DNA from: Gammaproteobacteria bacterium
GTDB taxonomy: Bacteria > Pseudomonadota > Gammaproteobacteria > GCA-001735895
NCBI GenBank assembly: GCA_022340305.1
Contig: JAJDOF010000018.1
Location: 1-46,390, forward strand
Reading direction: 5' to 3'
Length of the DNA: 46,390 nucleotides
Shown here piece after piece: positions 34,680 to 42,842 of the stretch. The notes under the pieces were generated by a model. It made no database searches. It was given only the letters and a program-made list of their open reading frames with translations, and was not told the origin of the DNA. How positions within the stretch are numbered: position 1 is the stretch's first letter; each line of letters opens with the position of its first letter. The position numbers and the translations under genes are program-made.

Positions 34680-35470
34680 TTTGCCGCGCCCACGGGTACC
34701 CAACAGTAGGCGCCCTCGTCGCCAAAGGTCACAATACCCTCGCCGCGGTTACACAGGTCTCCAAAGTCCTTGTCGACTACCGCGAAGGCACGGCGCAAGG
34801 TCTTGATGTGCTGGCGATAACTGGCGTAGGAAAATTTATCGACATCGCTATCGAGACGTTCAGCGATCTGTCCCGCGGTGAGCGGGCGTGGCGAGGATTC
34901 CACAAGCTCGCGCAAAAGCTTGCGTGGTGTCGGTGCCAGGGGGCGGCGCGCGTTGCCAGGATTCATCAGACGCTGTCCCTTCCAGTAAACATTCCAGCTC
35001 GTCAGGTCGATGCTCAGTTCGCCGCTAGTGATCACGTTGAGCGTGGTCGAAAGATCGCTATCGATGGACACTTGCCGCAACACCGCACGGATTCGCCAGC
35101 ACAATACCTGTTCGACGTTATTTTGATGTTTGGCGATAAAATCGGCGGCCGCGAACTGCTCCAGTGCCGCGCGCTCGATATCGGTGCCGGCATGTTCGGA
35201 CAGGTAAATAATCGGCAACTGTGGCCACTTCTTGCGCAGCGCATTGGATACGGTAAAACCCGCCTGGTCATTGCCGTTCATCCGCGCATCCAGCAGCGCA
35301 ACGTCCGGTGGCGAATCCTTTTCAAGCAACGCGATCTTCTGCCGCGCGGCCTCGGCAAAATGATAAATCGCGAGCGTGTTTGGCTTACCGTCAAAGTCTT
35401 CCGTCTCGAGCACAGCGGAAAACTTTTTGATCCAGTGAGTTTGATCCTCGACCCAGAATATCGCTGCCAT
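34676..35470 (-). CDS. Response regulator, receiver plus OmpR-like winged helix
   Basis: 264 residues. The receiver has acidic Glu8-Asp9 (WVEDQ), phosphoacceptor Asp61 in ALLDARMNG, Ser91 and Lys114. The receiver is divergent, with extra residues in the beta3-alpha3 loop. The C-terminal half (about 145-260) looks like a winged helix: LAPTPRKLLRELVES, TAGQIAERLDSD, YASYRQHIKTLRRAF and a final GEGIVTFGDEGAYCW. Such regulators bind tandem sites in direct orientation; phased TTCAC repeats lie 130-160 bp upstream. Coupled by ATGA to the kinase gene. Confidence 0.85.
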   Translation of the reverse strand: MAAIFWVEDQTHWIKKFSAVLETEDFDGKPNTLAIYHFAEAARQKIALLEKDSPPDVALLDARMNGNDQAGFTVSNALRKKWPQLPIIYLSEHAGTDIERAALEQFAAADFIAKHQNNVEQVLCWRIRAVLRQVSIDSDLSTTLNVITSGELSIDLTSWNVYWKGQRLMNPGNARRPLAPTPRKLLRELVESSPRPLTAGQIAERLDSDVDKFSYASYRQHIKTLRRAFAVVDKDFGDLCNRGEGIVTFGDEGAYCWVPVGAAK

Positions 35471-35896
35471 CAGTCCGTCAACACTTGCATTCTATCCATT
35501 GGAATCGCCCACCTGGGAGCGTTTCTGGAACTCGAAAACACCCCCGTGAAAATCAGATATTTCTAAATAAAACAGGAATTTGCAGAAAATTTTAGCCTGT
35601 ATTCACGGTTTTTCACCGATTTTTCACAGCGCCTGCCTAAATTCTATCCATGTTTCATAGATTCACGGTAATTCAGATGCTTATTGAACTTCTCAGGCTT
35701 TGTACGGAGATCGTCACCTTAGCCAAATTCGGCTGGCGCAACAGCTTTTACGCCTGCCGATTCGGGCCCGAATTCGGGCAAAGCGCGTTCATCTGCAAAT
35801 TGCGACACGGCTGCGGCCGCGACGTCAAAGCGTCTCGCATCACCCGAAACAGCATCAATTTTGTTAAATTCTAGAACTAACTAAGGAGTAATTATT
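35471..35896. other. Intergenic regulatory region between two divergent operons
   Basis: 426 bp between the regulator/kinase pair and the membrane-protein/VWA pair. It is AT-rich in the first half, where TTCAC repeats occur (see separate entry). A frame of 74 codons from 35650, or 62 codons from the inner ATG, ends just before the ribosome site of the next gene; its composition (many Cys, Arg, Phe) and lack of a good ribosome site make it a doubtful gene. No other gene seen. Confidence 0.6.
35601..35669 (+). promoter_or_regulatory. Phased TTCAC repeats, candidate response-regulator operator
   Basis: TTCAC occurs at 35602-35606, 35612-35616 and 35623-35627, spaced 10 and 11 bp, that is on one face of the helix, and ATTCACGGT is repeated exactly 60 bp apart (35601-35609 and 35661-35669). 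An inverse copy (GTGAA) lies at 35546-35550. OmpR/PhoB-type regulators bind direct repeats with this spacing, and one is encoded next door. Binding is inference. Confidence 0.45.
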
Positions 35897-37321
35897 ATGA
35901 ACAGCCTTTACTTTTTGCCGGAAATGCCCGGTGTTTCGATCGCGGTCTGGATTATCGCGAGCATGGCTTTCCTGTTTCTGGCCAGGGAGCCTGTACACAA
36001 AATGCTGGAAGCCTGTTCCGACGCTACGGCGGGCGGTTTACGCAAACTCGCGGAATGGATGAAGCAAACCGCCCATGCCATGCGCGAGAAGGATCGCAAG
36101 GTACTGCTCGAGTCCGGCGTCGCCAAGATCCAGGGCGAAATCCTGCAAGAGTTTTCCAAGATCGACATGGCCAATACCAAGACCCTGGCCGATTATCCAA
36201 AACTGCAACTCAAGCTGGCCGACCGCATCAGCCAGTTGGAGAGCGATTACGACGACTGTGGCCAGGTCACGCCGCAAGCTCCCGGCTGGAGCGAAGTCAT
36301 TGACAGTATCGGCCGGGCACAGAGTCCGTCGAATGATCGGATTATCGAAAAAATGCTGTCCGAAATGCACAAATCAGCGGTCGAGGGCGAGAAAAAAGCC
36401 CTGTCCGAGTTTCGCGAATCCACCTCCAAGCGACACAAAATCCTCAGCTCTATGGCGCCGGTCTGGAAGCGTGTCGAAAAACTCGGCAAGGAGATCAACG
36501 GCAAAGTCGACAAGGTCATGGAAAACAGCAAGAACATCGAGAAGTACATGTCGCGCTACGAAAAGATTTCTGCCGCTGAGCCGGAGTCGGTCGATATGCT
36601 GTCATCCAAGGTTACCAAGTTGTTCATCATCTCGCTGATCGTCATCGCTGTTGGCCTGGTCGGCGCGTTCATCAACTTCAACCTGATCGCGTTGCCGATG
36701 TCAGAGTTGGTCCCCGCCGGGGTGCGCGTGGCCGGCATGCAGGTCTCCGAAGTATCTGCGCTGGTCATCGTTTCGCTGGAGCTGGTGATGGGTATTTTCA
36801 TGTTCGAAGCCATAGGGGTCACCAATACCTTTCCACAGATATCCAATATGACCCGCGGTAAACGCAAGATTATCCTGTTCGGCTGCCTCCTCGGCCTGCT
36901 TTTCCTGTCAACGGTCGAAGCTTCCCTCGCCGTGCTGCGTGAAGATCTGGCCGAAGCCAGCACCGCGCTCGATATCAGCCTCGCGGGTAATGCAACTGCC
37001 ATCGCAGATAATGTCAATTCCCATATCACGCTGATCGGGCAGGCACTGCTCGGCTTCGTACTGCCGTGGATCCTGGCGGTTATCGCGATACCACTGGAGA
37101 TGTTCATCGAAGCCAGCCAACATGCTTTTGCGCGAGCCTACACGATACTGATCACACTGCTGTGCCACCTGGCTACCGTGATCGCTTACCTGATCGAAGG
37201 ATTGTTCAAAGTCTTTATGCACCTGTTTGAAATCTACATCATCATCCCGGTGCAGGTCGCGAATCTGTTCAACGGCAAGGCAGACGACGGGGTTGGCGGC
37301 AAAAGCGTCAGCGCCACTTAA
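35897..37321 (+). CDS. Multi-pass membrane protein with cytoplasmic or periplasmic coiled coil, unknown
   Basis: 474 residues; I do not recognise the family. A strong AAGGAG precedes the ATG. One membrane helix (about 12-30) is followed by about 200 residues of charged coiled coil (40-235, rich in Lys, Glu, Ser), then five or so membrane helices: about 241-265, 286-308, 325-345, 377-402 and 412-455. The layout, one helix, long coiled coil, helix bundle, recalls channel-forming or stress-sensing proteins, but no catalytic motif is visible. The VWA lipoprotein gene follows 14 bp later, so the two probably act together. Divergent from the regulator/kinase operon with a shared control region. Confidence 0.75.
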   Translation: MNSLYFLPEMPGVSIAVWIIASMAFLFLAREPVHKMLEACSDATAGGLRKLAEWMKQTAHAMREKDRKVLLESGVAKIQGEILQEFSKIDMANTKTLADYPKLQLKLADRISQLESDYDDCGQVTPQAPGWSEVIDSIGRAQSPSNDRIIEKMLSEMHKSAVEGEKKALSEFRESTSKRHKILSSMAPVWKRVEKLGKEINGKVDKVMENSKNIEKYMSRYEKISAAEPESVDMLSSKVTKLFIISLIVIAVGLVGAFINFNLIALPMSELVPAGVRVAGMQVSEVSALVIVSLELVMGIFMFEAIGVTNTFPQISNMTRGKRKIILFGCLLGLLFLSTVEASLAVLREDLAEASTALDISLAGNATAIADNVNSHITLIGQALLGFVLPWILAVIAIPLEMFIEASQHAFARAYTILITLLCHLATVIAYLIEGLFKVFMHLFEIYIIIPVQVANLFNGKADDGVGGKSVSAT

Positions 37322-37335
37322 TCATGGAGAACGAG

Positions 37336-38010
37336 ATGCAAACAATAATCAAGAATGCTGTGCTGGCGGTAACACTCGCGACCGCGGTCGCGGGCTGCAC
37401 CGACAGCAAGCAATATGAAACTTCGTACTGCTCGCTAATCGATATTTCCGGCACCTACGCCGCTGAGAAGTTGAGCGTGGTCAACACGGTCAAGGCTGGC
37501 ATCGTGCCGCAGATGATCCCTGGTGACAGCCTCTTCTTCGTCAAGATCGACAGCAACAGTTACTCTGAAGATAACCTGGTCACCAAGCTGACTCTTGACT
37601 ACCGGCCCACCAGGGCGAATAGCCAGAAGCTGGCGGTTGCGCGCAAGCTCGACGATTTCGGCAAGGGTCGGGCACGCTCGAACCTGACTGATATCAGCGG
37701 TGCCTTGATGCTGTGCTCCGACTACCTCAAGGCGGCCCAGTCCGGCACCAAGGTCATGTTCGTGTTCAGCGACATGAACGAGGAATTACCGAAGGGTGTG
37801 GTGCGCAAGTTTGCCGACGACGAGTTTGACGGTATCGATATCGTTGCGATGAACATCATCAAGCTCAACAAGGACAGCGTCAATCCGGAAGTCTATCGCA
37901 CGCGCCTCGAGCAATGGCATCAGCGCGCGACGGCCTCCGGCGCGCGCAGCTGGAACACGTTGATCGATGCGACCAAGATCCCGGAATACATCCAGCAGGT
38001 AAAATTGTGA
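37336..38010 (+). CDS. Lipoprotein with von Willebrand A-type MIDAS motif
   Basis: From the ATG at 37336 (GGAG 7 bp upstream, preferred over 37324) the product has 224 residues. A lipoprotein signal ends VAGC with lipid-attachable Cys21. After it comes a VWA-like fold: IDISGTY gives the DxSxT MIDAS motif (Asp36, Ser38, Thr40), Thr118 of LTDISG is the second metal loop, and VMFVFSDMNEE (Asp146) is the third. All five metal-coordinating positions are therefore present, so metal-dependent ligand binding is likely. The protein should sit in the outer membrane or, with the Asp right after the Cys (T-D at +2/+3), possibly elsewhere in the envelope. No published family is recognised. Confidence 0.72.
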   Translation: MQTIIKNAVLAVTLATAVAGCTDSKQYETSYCSLIDISGTYAAEKLSVVNTVKAGIVPQMIPGDSLFFVKIDSNSYSEDNLVTKLTLDYRPTRANSQKLAVARKLDDFGKGRARSNLTDISGALMLCSDYLKAAQSGTKVMFVFSDMNEELPKGVVRKFADDEFDGIDIVAMNIIKLNKDSVNPEVYRTRLEQWHQRATASGARSWNTLIDATKIPEYIQQVKL

Positions 38011-38061
38011 CCGCTGCCGCCAAAGCGAATTTAACGGTGGCAAGCTGCACTCTTGAAAGCG

Positions 38062-38096
38062 CCGGCGCGATCAGCTCGAGCGGCTGATCGCGCCGG
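38062..38096 (+). terminator. Perfect 14-bp stem-loop after the VWA gene
   Basis: Arms CCGGCGCGATCAGC (38062-38075) and GCTGATCGCGCCGG (38083-38096), 7-nt loop. No T run follows, so on its own it may be a processing or stability element rather than a terminator. It lies 52 bp after the lipoprotein stop. Confidence 0.5.
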
Positions 38097-38152
38097 ATTG
38101 ACACTCCCCTCGAGTGACCCGCCGGGGTCGCTGGCAGCACTTCTGCTGTGTT

Positions 38153-38176
38153 ACCCGCTTCGGCGGGTTTCTTTTT
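38153..38176 (+). terminator. Rho-independent terminator with UUCG tetraloop
   Basis: ACCCGC (38153-38158), loop TTCG, GCGGGT (38163-38168), followed by a T-rich tail TTTCTTTTT. Ends the membrane-protein/VWA operon. The remaining 180 bp up to the esterase gene hold nothing else recognisable. Confidence 0.85.
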
Positions 38177-38354
38177 GAACCGGTACCGTCACAAGTTGCC
38201 CCGAGTATCGCGCACTGGTACTTTTAACCTTAAAGTTGCGATTTGAAACCTTTGGCTTACCCTCTGCCATCAGCACTGCCGATACCAGTCCAAATACCCG
38301 GTCGCAAGATGCAGACCCCGGCAGTTTACCAACTAAAGAAATGAGGGGAATAAC

Positions 38355-39374
38355 ATGAAATCACGTTTTCTAAGCCATAGCCTTATCGCCGCCTGCCTGG
38401 CGATCCTGTCACTCGGTTTTCACGCAAAAACATGGGCCGGCGTCGACGCCTTCGAACGTATCTTCTTCTTTGGTGACAGCCTGTCCGATGCAGGTAATAT
38501 TTTCGCAATCACCGGGGAAACAGCACAGCCACCCTACGATATCATCCCGTCAAGACCCTACGACATCGACGGCTACCAGTTCAGCAACGGCAAGACCTGG
38601 GCGCAATGGTTTGCGCGTCACCTGGAGCTGAAGCGCTCCGGACAGGCGGCGCTGTTTGCCCAGGGTACCAACGGCAACTACGCCTATGGCGGTGCGCGGG
38701 CGCGAAATAGCGAAGGCGCAGCGCCGTCCAGCCACGCGCAGCTGGCGCTTTTTCTGCAGGACTACCACGACAGGATCGATCCCGCAGCACTCTACGTGAT
38801 TCAGTTTGGCGGGAACGACATCCGCGATGCGATTGAAAAATTCTTCCAGGTTATCGGCTCGAATCCGCACGATCCGACTATCTTTAACGAGGCAAGTCAG
38901 CAGGCCGGGCTCATCATTCAGGCAGCCGTTACGGCTAACATCGAGCTAATCGAGAAACTGTACAACAACGGCAATGGCGCGAACCACTTCCTGGTCGTAA
39001 ATGCCCCTAATCTTGCGCTCACACCGGCAATTCAGGGTCTGGGCTCGCAACCGGCCTTTATCGCAAACATGATATCCGGATCCTACAACGATGGGCTGGC
39101 TGCAGGTGTTAGCACAGTTACCTCACTGCCTGGAATATCGATTAACCATCTCGATCTGTTCTCGCTGATAAATTCGATTGTCGAAGATCCGCGGTCGTTT
39201 GGCATCAACAACGCACAATTGCCCTGTCTGATCTTTTCGCCTGCAGCAGACGGATCACCCAAAGCCTACAGCTATTGCAGCAAACCAAACAAATACCTGT
39301 TCTGGGACGGCATTCATCCCACTGCAAAAATTCACAAGATCGTCAGCGAGGCCGCCGAGTCGATATACCAATAG
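38355..39374 (+). CDS. Secreted SGNH/GDSL esterase or lipase
   Basis: 339 residues with a signal peptide (about 1-28, ending TWA|G) and a GDSL domain: block I FFFGDSLSDAGN with nucleophile Ser42, a glycine-containing block II, block III FGGNDIRD and block V WDGIHPTAKIH with the catalytic Asp and His. It therefore hydrolyses esters outside the cytoplasm; the ending is not an autotransporter barrel, so it is probably periplasmic or secreted. A ribosome site GAGGGG lies 8 bp before the ATG. It stands alone and ends in its own terminator. Confidence 0.92.
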   Translation: MKSRFLSHSLIAACLAILSLGFHAKTWAGVDAFERIFFFGDSLSDAGNIFAITGETAQPPYDIIPSRPYDIDGYQFSNGKTWAQWFARHLELKRSGQAALFAQGTNGNYAYGGARARNSEGAAPSSHAQLALFLQDYHDRIDPAALYVIQFGGNDIRDAIEKFFQVIGSNPHDPTIFNEASQQAGLIIQAAVTANIELIEKLYNNGNGANHFLVVNAPNLALTPAIQGLGSQPAFIANMISGSYNDGLAAGVSTVTSLPGISINHLDLFSLINSIVEDPRSFGINNAQLPCLIFSPAADGSPKAYSYCSKPNKYLFWDGIHPTAKIHKIVSEAAESIYQ

Positions 39375-39670
39375 CCTTTCCCAGTTCAAAACCAAAGTTA
39401 GCTGCTCGTCTCCTTGCCCCGCTCTCGCGGGGTTTTTTTTGTGCTACGTGATGTATTCCGCAATCAGCTCAGTCAAAATCCTGGTGCGCAGGCGCGACAG
39501 GTCTATTCCGTCATCACTGTGGTTGCTGTGCGCAGTTATTGCCTGCTACTCGTGCGCCCCCGGGGGCTGTCGGCAGTCGACAGCAGGCTTGTGCGATCTG
39601 TTGCTGTTGTACTGTCGCCGTGAAACAGTCAGCTTAAAAATGTTTACGCGCAGATCGGATCGGTGTTAGT
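39375..39670. other. Intergenic stretch with terminator and nested hairpin
   Basis: 296 bp between the esterase and the flavin-reductase-like gene. It holds the terminator at 39417-39440 and a nested inverted repeat at 39541-39588 (outer GCCTGCT/AGCAGGC, inner GCTGTCG/CGACAGC). Short frames here have unnatural composition and are not called. Confidence 0.5.
39417..39440 (+). terminator. Rho-independent terminator after the esterase gene
   Basis: CCCCGC (39417-39422), loop TCTC, GCGGGG (39427-39432), then eight T. A textbook intrinsic terminator 43 bp after the stop. Confidence 0.92.
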
Positions 39671-40315
39671 TTGCAGTCTTTGCCCAGCAACGAGATACCG
39701 GTGTTTTACAAAACCAGCGAACCCCACGGATTGCCCCACGACCCCTTCAAGAGCTGCATTGTGCCGCGGCCGATCGCCTGGGTGACGTCGATTCACCCCA
39801 ATGGTGCGATCAACCTGGCACCGTTCAGTTATTTCAACGCCCTGGCCAGCGATCCACCGATCGTGATGATCGCCTTCACCGGCTATCACCAGCACGGAGG
39901 CGAAAAAGACACGCTGCACAATATCAAGACAGGCGGCGAATTCGTCATCAACATGGTGCCGCTTGCACTCAAGGACGCGATGAATACCACCACGGCTCCT
40001 TTCGATCACGGTATCAGCGAACTCGAAATGGCCGGTTTGACCGCCGAACCCTCGGCACTGGTCAAACCACCACGCGTGGCCGAGGCACCGATTCACCTGG
40101 AGTGTGAGTTCTTCCAGGAAATTGTACTGCCCTGTACGCTCGAGAACAGCATCAATCACACCATCCTCGGCAAGGTGCTGGGCGTCCACATCCGTGACGA
40201 AGTGTTAAGCGATGGTCTGATCGATCTCGACAAAATCAAGCCGCTGGCGCGGCTTGGTTACCAGGAGTACACCGCGGTCGATAACATCTTCAAGATGACG
40301 CGCCCGAACAACTGA
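39671..40315 (+). CDS. Flavin reductase-like (FMN-binding split-barrel) protein
   Basis: 214 residues from TTG at 39671; a GTG at 39701 would fit the usual family start (FYKTSEPHGLPHDPFKS) better, so the start is uncertain. The protein shows the flavin reductase split-barrel pattern: CIVPRPIAWVTSI, INLAPFSYFNALASDPPIVMIAF, DTLHNIKTGGEFVINMV and a VKPPRVAEAPIHLECEF dimer segment. Family members bind FMN and many are flavoenzymes or oxidoreductases of unknown substrate. It converges with the VOC gene, 7 bp apart. Confidence 0.88.
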   Translation: MQSLPSNEIPVFYKTSEPHGLPHDPFKSCIVPRPIAWVTSIHPNGAINLAPFSYFNALASDPPIVMIAFTGYHQHGGEKDTLHNIKTGGEFVINMVPLALKDAMNTTTAPFDHGISELEMAGLTAEPSALVKPPRVAEAPIHLECEFFQEIVLPCTLENSINHTILGKVLGVHIRDEVLSDGLIDLDKIKPLARLGYQEYTAVDNIFKMTRPNN

Positions 40316-40322
40316 GTTTTTT

Positions 40323-40976
40323 TCAGTCCTCGACGTCGCTTTGCAGCGACCGCTGGAACTCGGCGGAAACGCCTGCGGAGAATCTGGCGAGACCGTTTTT
40401 GATAAAATGCTGGCGCATCGGGTGCCCGTTGCCTCCCTCGGCGCACATTTCAGCCTGTGGTGTCACGCGCTCAACGACCGGCCAGTGACCGGGCTGGGGG
40501 TCGGCGCCTTCCGCCACGATTTCCAGTGGGTCGTCTTCGCTGATCGCCGGGTATTGTTCGATGTCCATGAACTGCCAGGTCGCTTCCAGCGGGATGTTGT
40601 TGTGCGGATCGTAAAAATATACCGACCAGAATATTCCGTGGTCGATTGCGCCCTCGACTTCGATATCCGCTGCCTCGAGCCGATCCTTGAGCGCGAACAA
40701 GTCCTCCCTCGAGTTCACCGTGAACGATACGTGATCGAAGCCCAGCGGGAGACTGGTGCGGTTCCCGGGGAACTTACGATTCATCACCGTGGCACCAGCG
40801 TATTCGAAAAAGGCGACATGCGTGGCGCCGTCGGGAAACTGGAAAAAATAGTGCCGATAACCATCGTGACCGATGCCGGCACTGAGTTTCAACCCCAGCA
40901 GGTCACGGTAAAAGCGAATCGTGGTCACCATGTCGTCGGTAATAAAAGCGAGATGATTAATACCTTGCAGTTTCAT
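40323..40976 (-). CDS. VOC (glyoxalase/dioxygenase) superfamily metalloprotein
   Basis: From the ATG at 40976 (AAAGGG upstream) the product has 217 residues: two beta-alpha-beta-beta-beta modules with possible metal ligands His8 (INHLAF), Glu58 (AFFEY), His82 (FDHVSF) and Glu131 (IPLEATW). This is the glyoxalase I/extradiol dioxygenase arrangement. After residue 140 there is an extra tail of about 75 residues, not part of the VOC fold, with no recognised motif. Substrate unknown. Confidence 0.85.
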   Translation of the reverse strand: MKLQGINHLAFITDDMVTTIRFYRDLLGLKLSAGIGHDGYRHYFFQFPDGATHVAFFEYAGATVMNRKFPGNRTSLPLGFDHVSFTVNSREDLFALKDRLEAADIEVEGAIDHGIFWSVYFYDPHNNIPLEATWQFMDIEQYPAISEDDPLEIVAEGADPQPGHWPVVERVTPQAEMCAEGGNGHPMRQHFIKNGLARFSAGVSAEFQRSLQSDVED

Positions 40977-41015
40977 AGTGTTACCCTTTGTTTGCAGCCG
41001 GCCCATGTCCCTCGG

Positions 41016-42839
41016 CTATTCAACGGTCACCGACTTGGCGAGGTTGCGCGGCTGGTCGACATCGGTACCGCGCAAAACGGCAACGTGGTAACTGAACAGC
41101 TGCAGCGGGATGGTCGACAGTATTGGGGTTACCCAGCGGGTGTCGCAGTCCATTTCAACCACCACATCATCCGTTGCGGCGTCCAGGTGCGCGCCGCGAT
41201 GGGCGAATACGTAGAGCTTGCCGCCGCGCGCCTTCACCTCCTGCATGTTGGAATGCAGCTTTTCCAGCAACTCGTCATTGGGTGCCACTACAATAACCGG
41301 CATCTCCGCATCCACCAGCGCGAGCGGACCGTGCTTGAGCTCGCCGGCCGGGTAAGCCTCGGCGTGAATATAGGAAATTTCCTTGAGCTTGAGCGCACCT
41401 TCCATCGCGATCGGATGATGCTCGCCACGACCCAGAAACAGCGCGTGCTGCTTGTCGACAAAATCTTCGGCGATGACCTCGATCTGCGAATCCAGCTTCA
41501 ACAGCTTTTCCACCTGCCCCGGCAAGGCATTGAGTTCGCGGACTATGCCGGCGATCGTTTCATCATCGAGGCGCTGCTGCTTTTTACCGAGTGACACCAC
41601 CAGCATCAGCATGGCTACCAGCTGGGTAGTGAAGGCCTTGGTCGAAGCGACGCCGATTTCAGGGCCTGCGCGGGTCATCATCACCAGGTTGGATTCGCGC
41701 ACCAGCGAGGATTCGGGGGCGTTGCAAATGCTTAATGATCCACAATAATTCGGCGATTTCAGGCTGCGCAACGCAGACAGGGTATCGGCAGTTTCGCCGG
41801 ACTGCGACAAGGTGACAAACAGGGTGTTTTGCGGCACTACCACTTTACGGTAGCGAAATTCGCTCGCCACCTCGACCTGGCAGGGAATGTCGAGCAGGCC
41901 CTCGATCCAGTAACGCGCCACCAGACCGGCGTGGTAACTGGTGCCGCAGGCGATGATCTGGATGTTTTCGACCCTGGCAAAAATGGCGTCGGACTCGTAA
42001 CCGAAAATCGCCTCGAGCACAGCGCGGTCACTGACGCGCCCTTCCAGGCACTCGGCGATGGCCTGGCCCTGTTCATGGATTTCTTTCAGCATGTAATGGC
42101 GGTAGTTGCCCTTGCTGGCAGAATTACTGTTCTGTTCGCTGACCTTGATTTCCGGGGTTTTGCGCTTGCCCGTGGCATCGTGGACCTGGTAGTTGTGATG
42201 GTGCAACACCACGTAGTCGCCTTCATCGAGATAGACGAAGCGATTGGTGACCGGTAACAGCGCAGATACGTCGGAGGCGACAAAGTTCTCCTTGATGCCG
42301 ATACCGACGACGAGTGGATTGCCGCGCCGACAGGCCACCAGGGTATGCGGATCGTCGGTCGCGATAATGCCGAGTGCAAACGCTCCTTCAAGCTCATCGA
42401 CCGACTTCTTCACCGCGGCAAATAAATCGCCCTGGTAATGACTATCGATTAAATGGGCGACCACCTCGCTGTCGGTTTCCGAGCTGAATTCGTAACCCGC
42501 CTGCAGCAGGCGCTCGCGAATAGCTTTGTAGTTCTCGATGATGCCGTTGTGCACCACGGCAATGCGATCACTGGAGAAATGCGGATGCGCGTTGGTTTCG
42601 GAAGGGGCGCCGTGTGTCGCCCAGCGTGTGTGCGCGATGCCGATGTGCCCGGGTTGCTCCTTCGGCATTTTGGCTTCCAACTCCTTTACCTTGCCAAGGG
42701 CGCGGAACCGTTCCAGCTTGTGGTCCTGGATCAGTGCCATGCCTGCTGAATCATAACCCCGGTACTCGAGCCGATATAATCCTTCGAGCAGTATCGAACT
42801 TACGTCACGTTGCGCCAGCGCGCCGACTATTCCACACAT
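41016..42839 (-). CDS. glmS: Glutamine--fructose-6-phosphate aminotransferase (isomerizing)
   Basis: First step of UDP-GlcNAc synthesis: fructose-6-phosphate and glutamine to glucosamine-6-phosphate. 607 residues: an Ntn-type glutaminase domain beginning MCGIVGA with the nucleophile Cys2 after Met removal, HTRWATHGAPSETNAHPH, then two SIS sugar-isomerase domains (IACGTSYHAG; SQSGETADTL; GRGEHHPIAMEGALKLKEISY) and the conserved C-terminus LAKSVTVE. Normal length. The start is 3 bp from the glmU stop, giving a glmUS operon. Confidence 0.98.
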   Translation of the reverse strand: MCGIVGALAQRDVSSILLEGLYRLEYRGYDSAGMALIQDHKLERFRALGKVKELEAKMPKEQPGHIGIAHTRWATHGAPSETNAHPHFSSDRIAVVHNGIIENYKAIRERLLQAGYEFSSETDSEVVAHLIDSHYQGDLFAAVKKSVDELEGAFALGIIATDDPHTLVACRRGNPLVVGIGIKENFVASDVSALLPVTNRFVYLDEGDYVVLHHHNYQVHDATGKRKTPEIKVSEQNSNSASKGNYRHYMLKEIHEQGQAIAECLEGRVSDRAVLEAIFGYESDAIFARVENIQIIACGTSYHAGLVARYWIEGLLDIPCQVEVASEFRYRKVVVPQNTLFVTLSQSGETADTLSALRSLKSPNYCGSLSICNAPESSLVRESNLVMMTRAGPEIGVASTKAFTTQLVAMLMLVVSLGKKQQRLDDETIAGIVRELNALPGQVEKLLKLDSQIEVIAEDFVDKQHALFLGRGEHHPIAMEGALKLKEISYIHAEAYPAGELKHGPLALVDAEMPVIVVAPNDELLEKLHSNMQEVKARGGKLYVFAHRGAHLDAATDDVVVEMDCDTRWVTPILSTIPLQLFSYHVAVLRGTDVDQPRNLAKSVTVE

Positions 42840-42842
42840 GGA

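Noticed and set aside
35650..35874. 74-codon frame upstream of the membrane-protein gene
   Set aside because: Poor ribosome site, odd composition (Cys, Arg, Phe); kept only as a note on the intergenic region.
39439..39669. 76-codon frame with a hydrophobic stretch after the esterase terminator
   Set aside because: Cys/Arg-rich, begins inside the terminator tail, overlaps a strong inverted repeat; probably not a gene.
40341..41594. 417-codon plus-strand frame opposite the VOC and glmS genes
   Set aside because: Antisense shadow of two well-identified genes.
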